Positions 1-4,815 of a stretch of DNA of 5,187 nucleotides are shown here, piece by piece (the stretch's first letter is position 1; every line of letters starts with the position of its first letter). The DNA comes from Bordetella parapertussis (GTDB lineage Bacteria; Pseudomonadota; Gammaproteobacteria; Burkholderiales; Burkholderiaceae_D). Location: positions 1 through 5,187 of the forward strand of contig CAMBJI010000171.1 of NCBI GenBank assembly GCA_945867725.1, given 5' to 3'. A program made the translations under genes and the position numbers. The notes beneath the pieces were generated by a model. The model did not search any database and was not told the DNA's origin. It saw only the letters and a program-made list of their open reading frames with translations.

Positions 1-1
1 C

Positions 2-124
2 TCATCTGTAGTCAAGACGTTGCAAGTTCAGGCCGAGTTCCTAAAGGATACCGGACAGATAAATGCACTACCCAAGGACATGAATGGTTTGGTCGACACC
101 AGTTTCGTAGCGCAAATGGTCTGA
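2..124 (+). CDS. ABC transporter substrate-binding protein, C-terminal tail (partial)
   Basis: The frame is open from the left edge to TGA at 122-124 and gives 40 residues ending TSFVAQMV. The pattern of an amphipathic stretch (VQAEFLKDTGQI) followed by a short 'LP..MNGLVDTSFV' end is what C-termini of SsuA/NMT1-type periplasmic binding proteins look like, where the final helix and 'D..F' close the protein. The next two genes are the ATPase and permease of an SsuBC/TauBC-type importer, which makes a binding protein the expected neighbour. In such systems this protein captures the substrate in the periplasm and delivers it to the permease. The ligand-binding lobes are outside the window, so the substrate cannot be guessed. 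The family call rests mostly on context and on a short match. Confidence 0.7.
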   Translation, partial: SSVVKTLQVQAEFLKDTGQINALPKDMNGLVDTSFVAQMV

Positions 125-129
125 GGTTC

Positions 130-993
130 ATGATCCTGACGGAATCTCCCGACCGAAAGTTCGATACCGTGCATGCAAGTTCATCTGATGGCGCTACCAT
201 GAGCCGCGTTAAAGCAAGCTTCAACCAAGTATCCAAACGCTTTGGTACGGGTCCTGACTCCGTGCTCGCACTGGAGCCTATCTCTCTTGACATTACAGAA
301 AACGCCTTCGTCTGCCTAGTCGGTCCCTCGGGCTGCGGCAAGAGCACCTTATTGAACATCCTTGCTGGCTTCGAGACGGCCACCAGCGGACATGCGATGA
401 TGGATGGCTTGCAGGTTAGCGGACCAGATGCTCGAAGGGGTGTGGTGTTTCAGCAGGGCGCGCTGTTTACTTGGATGAGTGTTCAGGACAATGTCGCCTT
501 TGGCCCTTTGGCCACTGGCAAGAGCCCGAAAGAAGCCGCCAGCATTGCGGCACATTACCTTGAGATGGTGGGCCTTACCAGCTTTGCACGGCGCTATCCC
601 TACGAGCTGTCAGGTGGCATGCAGCAGCGTGTGGGAATTGCGCGAGCGTTAGCCAATGATCCGCAAATCCTTCTGATGGACGAACCCTTTGCAGCGCTTG
701 ATGCGCAGACGCGGGAGTTGTTGCAAGAAGAGATCAAGCACATATGGCAGGACACTAGAAAGACTGTTCTTTGGATTACACACAGCATTGAAGAGGCGTT
801 ATTTCTGGCAACAGACATCGTTGTCATGACCGCCAGACCTGGAAGAATCAAGGCCAGACTGACGCCGCAGTTCGCACTGAGCCGGGACCCGGCAGTGGTA
901 ACGAGTACCGAGTTTGTTCGTATGAAGTCCGACATATTTGGCATGTTGCGTGAAGAGGCTCTGACAGCTCAGCGCCAAGAGGTGATGCGTTGA
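130..993 (+). CDS. ABC transporter ATP-binding protein, SsuB/TauB/NrtD type
   Basis: Cytoplasmic ATPase that powers the importer formed with the permease just downstream. All nucleotide-binding elements are present in the 287-residue form: Walker A GPSGCGKST (65-73), Q-loop VFQQ (106-109), signature LSGGMQQR (160-167), Walker B ILLMDEPF (180-187) with catalytic Glu185, D-loop ALDAQTR (189-195) and switch His218 in ITHS. The 'EEALFLATDIVVMTARPGRI' stretch is typical of the nitrate/sulfonate/taurine subfamily. Start choice is uncertain. ATG130 has GAGG at 123-126, five bases after the previous stop, but with only three bases of spacing. The in-frame ATG at 199 would give 264 residues and a more usual N-terminus, but has no clear ribosome site. 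The stop overlaps the permease start by four bases (TTGA), so the two are translationally coupled. Nothing looks broken. Confidence 0.93.
   Translation: MILTESPDRKFDTVHASSSDGATMSRVKASFNQVSKRFGTGPDSVLALEPISLDITENAFVCLVGPSGCGKSTLLNILAGFETATSGHAMMDGLQVSGPDARRGVVFQQGALFTWMSVQDNVAFGPLATGKSPKEAASIAAHYLEMVGLTSFARRYPYELSGGMQQRVGIARALANDPQILLMDEPFAALDAQTRELLQEEIKHIWQDTRKTVLWITHSIEEALFLATDIVVMTARPGRIKARLTPQFALSRDPAVVTSTEFVRMKSDIFGMLREEALTAQRQEVMR
977..985 (+). promoter_or_regulatory. Ribosome binding site for permease TTG start
   Basis: AAGAGGTGA lies inside the end of the ATPase gene. Its AGAGG core ends seven bases before TTG at 990-992, which is ideal spacing. This supports the TTG start overlapping the ATPase stop rather than the internal ATG codons at 1059 or 1062, which would cut into the first membrane segment. 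Confidence 0.6.
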
Positions 994-1790
994 ATTCGAC
1001 CAACTACAAATCAAAGCGTTCTAATTGGATAAACCTTGGCTCATTCGTAGCCTTACTCATGATGTGGTGGCTTGTTACCACTCCTATTGGCGAAAAGCCA
1101 ATCGTTGCTCCGCTATTTCTGCCATCACCAGGGTCGGTGTGGGACACATTTTTGATGCTTATAAAAAACGGCTATCAAGGCAAGACCCTTTGGTTTCATC
1201 TTGGTATCAGCCTGTTTCGCTTTGGCCTAGCTTTTACTCTCACAGTGCTTGTTGCCGTGCCGCTTGGGCTATGGATGGGAATGAATGAAACCGTCAAGGC
1301 TGTTCTTGACCCACCAATAGAGATCAGCCGCCCCATGCCCAAGTTAGCCTTGTTACCATTGCTAATAATCTGGTTTGGCATTGGCGAGGTCGCCAAGGTT
1401 GTGATCATTGTCTTGGCACTCTTTCCGATTCTGTCAATCAGCGCCATGCAGGCTGTTCGAGGTGTTGGTCAACGTAAGGTGCAGGCAGCGATGGCACTAG
1501 GAGCCTCTCGCTCAATGATTTTTCGCCGCGTTATTTTTCCGGCTAGTCTGCCGGGCATATTCACAAGTATTCGCGTGAGCATCGGGATTGGCGTGACGAT
1601 GTTGGTCGGCGCAGAAATGATTGCTACCAGCGCCGGCATTGCATTTATGGCTATGTCAGCGGCCGACTTTTTGCTGACTAACGTGGTGATCGTTGGGGCA
1701 TTGATCATGGCTTCGTTGGGCTACTCACTTGACCTGTGTGCACGAGCACTTGAAAACCGTATCGTCCATTGGGGCGGGAAAGAAGGATGA
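990..1790 (+). CDS. ABC transporter permease, SsuC/TauC type
   Basis: Inner-membrane subunit of the importer; 266 residues from a TTG start, within the usual length for the family. Hydrophobic segments lie near residues 15-31, 70-96, 117-130, 134-152, 187-212 and 228-246, consistent with about six membrane spans. The ATPase-docking EAA loop is at 165-184 (QAAMALGAS with a conserved Gly171 and Pro184 in the P-A-S-L-P turn). The later 'VGAEMIAT..GIAFM' stretch at 206-220 is a hallmark of SsuC-like permeases that import sulfonates, taurine, nitrate/cyanate, aromatic carboxylates or pyrimidine precursors. The C-terminus is short and basic (ENRIVHWGGKEG), as expected on the cytoplasmic side. It overlaps the ATPase gene by four bases and is followed after one base by the PLP enzyme gene, so it sits mid-operon. 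Which substrate it carries is not visible. Confidence 0.93.
   Translation: MNSTNYKSKRSNWINLGSFVALLMMWWLVTTPIGEKPIVAPLFLPSPGSVWDTFLMLIKNGYQGKTLWFHLGISLFRFGLAFTLTVLVAVPLGLWMGMNETVKAVLDPPIEISRPMPKLALLPLLIIWFGIGEVAKVVIIVLALFPILSISAMQAVRGVGQRKVQAAMALGASRSMIFRRVIFPASLPGIFTSIRVSIGIGVTMLVGAEMIATSAGIAFMAMSAADFLLTNVVIVGALIMASLGYSLDLCARALENRIVHWGGKEG
1781..1787 (+). promoter_or_regulatory. Ribosome binding site for PLP enzyme TTG start
   Basis: AGAAGGA sits at the very end of the permease gene, four bases before TTG at 1792-1794. The frame is also open upstream (TTG at 1729), but those extra 21 residues lie wholly inside the permease gene and do not match the family N-terminus. The first in-frame GTG at 1807 is too far from this site. 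ATG at 1787 is out of frame. TTG1792 is therefore the best start. Confidence 0.5.
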
Positions 1791-1791
1791 A

Positions 1792-3024
1792 TTGAATACT
1801 TTACCGGTGCAAGGCATACCATGGCTCGAACTCCAAGACCAACTTCGCGAAGCGGGTAAGGATGATGTGGACTGGCGCAACGGTAGGGTACCCATGTTTA
1901 TTCACTATGCCGGCGACGATGTGCTGGAAGTGGCAAAGCAGGCCTACCTGATGTACTTCTCAGAAAACGGCCTCGGCTTGCGCGCGTTTCGCAGCCTTGC
2001 TAAATTCGAATCTGAAGTTGTTGAAATGGGGCTAGGCTTGCTGCATGGTAGCGCGCAGGCGCGTGGAGCAATGACCACCGGTGGGACTGAGAGCATTTTC
2101 CTTGCTGTAAAAGCAGCACGCGATCTGGCAGAAAAGCGGGACTCAGGCCGCGGAAAGCCCCAAATCTTGATGGCCTGCAGCGCCCATCCGGCCTTCGATA
2201 AGGCCGCTCACTTTATGGGCCTAGACACAGTACGTACTCCTTTACAGGCTGATTTTCGTGCCGACCCCGCCGCTATAGAGGCGGCGATTACCCCTGACAC
2301 TGTCATGATTGTGGGCTCTGTGCCAGCGTATCCGCATGGTGTGATTGACCCCATCGGCGAGATTGCGGCTTTGGCGCAGAGGCATGGAATATGGATGCAT
2401 GTGGATGCATGCGTAGGCGGATACTTTGCCCCTTTTGCCAGACAAATAGGCGAGACCATTCCAGACTGGGACTTTCTTATTCCAGGTGTGACTTCAATTT
2501 CAGCCGACTTGCACAAATACGGTTACACCGCGAAGGGGGCATCGACCCTCTTTTTTCGAGACGCAGAATCTTTTGCCGGAATGGGATGGTCCTTTGATAA
2601 CTGGCCACGGGGCCAGTACTCCACCAACACGCTTGTAGGCACGCGAGCGGGTGGTGCTATCGCAGCCGCATGGGCTGTAATGAAATACCTCGGTCAATCA
2701 GGTTATCAACGCGTAACTCAGCGCGTATTAGACACTCGAAGTGCTCTGCAGACAGGCAGCACATCCCTTGGACTTCCCACTTTTGGCGACCCTAAATTGT
2801 CCATCCTTGCATATGGTTCTTACGAACACAACATTGCTGATATTGGAAAGCGAATGACTGAGCGTGGTTGGATTGTGGGCCATGTCACAACCCCCCCCGG
2901 TTTTCACCACATGCTGAACCTTACTCACGAGCCTGCTATTCCTAGATATCTGAATGACTTGTCCGATTGCATGGAACAAGCATCTTCCTCTAAACAGGTT
3001 GACAAGTTAAGTGCGCAGTATTAA
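1792..3024 (+). CDS. Sphingosine-1-phosphate-lyase-like PLP enzyme (group II decarboxylase fold)
   Basis: Cytoplasmic fold-type I pyridoxal-phosphate enzyme, 410 residues from TTG1792; often labelled 'aspartate aminotransferase family' or 'pyridoxal-dependent decarboxylase'. Numbered from that start, visible elements are the phosphate-cup motif TTGGTES (95-101), His132 in SAHPAFDKAAH (ring stacking), SVPAYPHGVIDPI (176-188), HVDAC with Asp205 (pyridine nitrogen), and GVTSISADLHKYGY with Lys242 as the Schiff-base lysine. Lys248 follows six residues later, a second lysine also conserved in S1P lyases. The GQYSTNTLVGTRAGG stretch (274-288) and FGDPKLSILAYGS (331-343) also track the S1P-lyase pattern. 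It lacks the N-terminal membrane anchor of the eukaryotic enzymes. S1P lyases cleave a C-C bond of a phosphorylated amino alcohol; relatives decarboxylate amino acids. Sitting directly behind an importer, it probably acts on the imported amino compound; the reaction itself is inference. Confidence 0.85.
   Translation: MNTLPVQGIPWLELQDQLREAGKDDVDWRNGRVPMFIHYAGDDVLEVAKQAYLMYFSENGLGLRAFRSLAKFESEVVEMGLGLLHGSAQARGAMTTGGTESIFLAVKAARDLAEKRDSGRGKPQILMACSAHPAFDKAAHFMGLDTVRTPLQADFRADPAAIEAAITPDTVMIVGSVPAYPHGVIDPIGEIAALAQRHGIWMHVDACVGGYFAPFARQIGETIPDWDFLIPGVTSISADLHKYGYTAKGASTLFFRDAESFAGMGWSFDNWPRGQYSTNTLVGTRAGGAIAAAWAVMKYLGQSGYQRVTQRVLDTRSALQTGSTSLGLPTFGDPKLSILAYGSYEHNIADIGKRMTERGWIVGHVTTPPGFHHMLNLTHEPAIPRYLNDLSDCMEQASSSKQVDKLSAQY
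2392..2411 (+). repeat. Perfect 10-bp tandem duplication in the PLP gene
   Basis: TGGATGCATG occurs twice without a gap, inside the codons for WMHVDAC (residues 201-207), which include the PLP-binding Asp205. The unit is not a multiple of three, so gain or loss of one copy would shift the frame. The encoded residues match the family motif, so the repeat probably arose by codon coincidence. Confidence 0.6.
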
Positions 3025-3081
3025 AAACCCAATGCTTATCGATTGACTGACCTCAACGTTGCCAGTGGATCTCTCAACACT

Positions 3082-3477
3082 ATGTCCTCAACATCCAGCC
3101 TGTCCTCTCCCTCGCCCCGACCTCTCGGTAGCTATTCACCCGTGCGCCTCGTACAGTTAGGCACAGCTAGCTTGGCCTTCGTTTCTGGCCTTACGGCCGG
3201 CGGGCGTGCGCCAGACGATGCAGGTGAACAGTCAGAAGTCATTTTCACGCGCCTGGGAGAATTGCTAGCCGAAGTCGGCGGTGATCTGGGCCACGTAGTT
3301 AAGATCACGACCTTCCTTACCGACATGGACGACTACGAAGCCTACAACGCTGTGCGAAACCGCGTGTTTGCCGTAGTTTCTTTGCCACCGGCTAGTTCAA
3401 CTGTAGGCACTTCGGCGCTGCCTCGAGTCGGTTGCCGTGTAGAGATCGAGGCGGTGGCTGTGATCCCTGCGCACTGA
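3082..3477 (+). CDS. RidA/YjgF/UK114-family protein lacking the catalytic arginine
   Basis: Small cytoplasmic protein, 131 residues from ATG3082. The family pattern is clear: LGSYSPV near the N-terminus, FVSGLTAGG (34-42), the helix with VGGDLGHVVKITTFLTDMDDYEAYN, then LPPASSTVG and LPRVGCRVEIEAVAV at the C-terminus. RidA proteins form trimers and hydrolyse reactive enamine/imine products of PLP enzymes to ketones and ammonia. They use an arginine in 'PARS/PART', which is R105 in E. coli RidA. Here that position is Ser105 (AGT at 3394-3396), so classical imine deaminase activity is doubtful. It may belong to one of the arginine-less Rid subfamilies. A TTG at 3043 would add 13 residues but has no ribosome site and the extension is not family-like. 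The PLP gene ends 57 bases upstream on the same strand, so co-transcription is likely. Confidence 0.88.
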   Translation: MSSTSSLSSPSPRPLGSYSPVRLVQLGTASLAFVSGLTAGGRAPDDAGEQSEVIFTRLGELLAEVGGDLGHVVKITTFLTDMDDYEAYNAVRNRVFAVVSLPPASSTVGTSALPRVGCRVEIEAVAVIPAH

Positions 3478-3481
3478 TCGA

Positions 3482-3497
3482 GCTAGTCCGAACTAGC
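3482..3497. terminator. Hairpin between convergent genes, possible bidirectional terminator
   Basis: GCTAGT, loop CCGA, ACTAGC forms a perfect six-base-pair stem exactly at the junction of the convergent RidA and IclR genes. The IclR stop codon lies within the right arm. Neither strand has a T-run after the stem, so it is not a classical intrinsic terminator. The position favours a transcription-end role, but the stem is short. Confidence 0.3.
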
Positions 3498-4302
3498 CTG
3501 CTGGCAGTCGCGGCAGCAAAATAGTGGCCTCGCGTATCTTGCGCGAATAACGTTGCAGCGGATCGAGCAGTGGATTGATAGCTTCTTGGTCCGATTGGAT
3601 GAATGCTGTCGTCGTAGATAGCGTGCTAAGCGCCATGGCACCGACAACGCGTCCATCGCGTTCTGTCACCGTTACCGCTATTGCCTTGAGGCCTAAATCC
3701 AATTCGCCGTCGACCTCTGCCCAGCCCTGTACGCGAACGTCGTCTAGGATCCGACGTAGTGCGGCAGGATCGGTAACGGTGCGCGGGGTGATTGCTTTTA
3801 GCTCAGCACGGGTGAACCAGGCATCCAGTTCAGCTTGCGGCAACGCGGCCAGAAGCACACGACCCATTGCGCTGGCGTGCGCTGGAAGTCGGTCACCTTC
3901 TTTAACGATTATGGACATCAGACGCCGCTGCGAGGGCATACGGATCACGTGGACGATGTCATTTCCGTCCAGTACCGCGGCAGAACCTGACTCGCCGGTC
4001 TCGTACACCAGTTCTTGTAGCAACGGCCGCGCGACGTCCCATACGGTTACCGACGAAAGGTAGGCGAATCCCAGTGCCAACACGCGAGGTAATAGCGAAA
4101 ATCGTTTGCCGTCGAAGGCTGCATAGCCTAGTGTTACGAGCGTCAGCAACAGTCTGCGCGTCGCTGCTCGGCTAATGTTTGCACGGCGAGCAATATCGCT
4201 GAGGCTTAGCGCTTCGGAGCCATTGCCAAAGGCCTCGATGACGGCTAGTCCACGGGCCAGCGCACTTACGAATTGTTCTGATGTTTTTGGATCGCTTGAC
4301 AT
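3493..4302 (-). CDS. IclR-family transcriptional regulator, PcaR/PcaU/PobR type
   Basis: DNA-binding regulator of 269 residues, normal for the family. The N-terminal winged helix-turn-helix spans about 10-75: FVSALARGLAVIEAFG opening, LSLSDIARRANISRAATRRLL as the HTH, and LGYAAFDGKRFSLLPRVLALG as the wing and linker. The effector domain follows at about 88-260 and includes LPAHASAMGRVLLA (139-152), the effector-pocket signature of IclR proteins. The 'FV.ALARGLAVI.AF' start is characteristic of the beta-ketoadipate group (PcaR, PcaU, PobR), which sense small aromatic or dicarboxylic acids and may activate or repress. The start ATG (4302-4300) has AAAAGGTG just upstream on its strand. It is divergent to the cupin gene with a three-arm operator between them, so it probably controls the cupin/hydrolase unit and itself. 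Control of the ABC/PLP operon is possible but that promoter is outside the window. Confidence 0.93.
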   Translation of the reverse strand: MSSDPKTSEQFVSALARGLAVIEAFGNGSEALSLSDIARRANISRAATRRLLLTLVTLGYAAFDGKRFSLLPRVLALGFAYLSSVTVWDVARPLLQELVYETGESGSAAVLDGNDIVHVIRMPSQRRLMSIIVKEGDRLPAHASAMGRVLLAALPQAELDAWFTRAELKAITPRTVTDPAALRRILDDVRVQGWAEVDGELDLGLKAIAVTVTERDGRVVGAMALSTLSTTTAFIQSDQEAINPLLDPLQRYSRKIREATILLPRLPAG

Positions 4303-4324
4303 GGCACCTTTTAAGCATAATAAT
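4296..4324 (+). promoter_or_regulatory. Sigma70-like promoter for the cupin/hydrolase unit
   Basis: TTGACA (4296-4301) is a perfect -35 hexamer and AATAAT (4319-4324) matches five of six -10 bases, with an ideal 17-base spacer. Transcription would begin near 4331, giving a leader of about 49 bases before the cupin ATG. The -35 hexamer overlaps the IclR start codon on the other strand. Such a strong core promoter usually needs repression, which fits the operator at its start site. Confidence 0.6.
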
Positions 4325-4330
4325 GATTTT

Positions 4331-4357
4331 AGCGAACATACGTTCGCCCAGCGAACA
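4331..4357. promoter_or_regulatory. Three-arm operator, probable IclR-protein binding site
   Basis: GCGAAC (4332-4337), GTTCGC (4342-4347) and GCGAAC (4351-4356) form a perfect inverted repeat plus a third direct copy; the direct copies extend to AGCGAACA at 4331-4338 and 4350-4357. Arm centres are 10 and 9 bases apart, so all three face about the same side of the helix. PcaU and PobR of Acinetobacter bind an inverted pair plus a third direct repeat, so this layout suits the adjacent regulator. The site covers about +1 to +27 of the cupin promoter, a repressing position. On the minus strand it abuts a possible -10 (TAAAAT, 4331-4326), which suggests autoregulation too. Confidence 0.6.
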
Positions 4358-4379
4358 AACTTTGAATATCCTTATTCTA

Positions 4380-4814
4380 ATGAACAACATCGTAAAGATC
4401 CATCGACTAGAAGACTCCCAGCGTATCGTTTATGGTCCGTTGGCCCACTACTTCCCGTTGGTGGGCGATGGTCAGACGCCGGTGCGAACTGGCATCCAGG
4501 TCAGCGAGCCGGGCTACATTGCGCCAATGCACTGGCATCCATACGTCGAGTTGCTTTTTGTCATTGAAGGCGAGACAGAGGTTTGGCTAGAAGGGCAGGA
4601 GGAAGCAAAGCAGCAACTTGTAGAGGGAGATTGTGCAGTGCTGCCGGCGAACGTCCCGCATAGTTTCCGCACCGTGGGCGATCGCAGAATGCGGCTGCTG
4701 GGGATCCACGCCAGTGCTGACCGAGTCGTGCACTACTTAGACCGAAAAACTGACAGCAAAGGCTATCCAGTACTTGACGCTGCTCTTCAGCCGGTTGCTG
4801 ATAACGGGGGCTAA
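4380..4814 (+). CDS. Single-domain cupin protein
   Basis: Small beta-barrel protein of 144 residues from ATG4380. Cupin motif 1 is intact: G45, H51, H53, E57 and G64 in the stretch GYIAPMHWHPYVELLFVIEG. Motif 2 follows: G83, P89 and H94 in GDCAVLPANVPHSF, with the usual last Asn replaced by Thr98. His51, His53, Glu57 and His94 would bind one metal ion, so catalysis (dioxygenase, isomerase or similar) is possible, though many such proteins only bind ligands. No Shine-Dalgarno sequence is visible before ATG4380. The frame is open back to 4281, but that extension runs through the promoter and operator, so it is not used. An in-frame TTG at 4362 is a weaker alternative. It is first in a unit with the hydrolase, which begins one base after its stop. 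The substrate is unknown. Confidence 0.85.
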   Translation: MNNIVKIHRLEDSQRIVYGPLAHYFPLVGDGQTPVRTGIQVSEPGYIAPMHWHPYVELLFVIEGETEVWLEGQEEAKQQLVEGDCAVLPANVPHSFRTVGDRRMRLLGIHASADRVVHYLDRKTDSKGYPVLDAALQPVADNGG

Positions 4815-4815
4815 A

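Noticed and set aside
12..383. Minus-strand open frame over the start of the ATPase gene
   Set aside because: It crosses the binding-protein tail and the ATPase Walker A region in the opposite strand; its translation resembles nothing and is a typical coding shadow.
1729..1791. Upstream extension of the PLP enzyme from TTG1729
   Set aside because: These 21 codons are wholly inside the permease gene, have no ribosome site and do not fit the family N-terminus, which begins near LPVQGIPW.
2208..2516. Minus-strand frame within the PLP gene
   Set aside because: Fully antisense to conserved active-site codons, with no family features.
3025..3081. Possible promoter between the PLP and Rid genes
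   Set aside because: No convincing -35/-10 pair or repeat was seen in this 57-base gap; co-transcription with the upstream operon is simpler.
3733..3738. Extra GCGAAC copies (also at 4647-4652)
   Set aside because: Single half-sites inside coding sequence without a paired arm; expected by chance, so not called as operators.
3575..4063. Long plus-strand open frame (162 codons) inside the IclR gene
   Set aside because: It lies antisense to a well-supported IclR gene, its translation is low-complexity Ser/Arg/Thr-rich with no family pattern, and it has no ribosome site.
4281..4379. Upstream extension of the cupin frame by 33 codons
   Set aside because: The extension runs through the -35/-10 boxes and the operator and overlaps the IclR start; its residues are not cupin-like. 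ATG4380 gives a normal cupin length.
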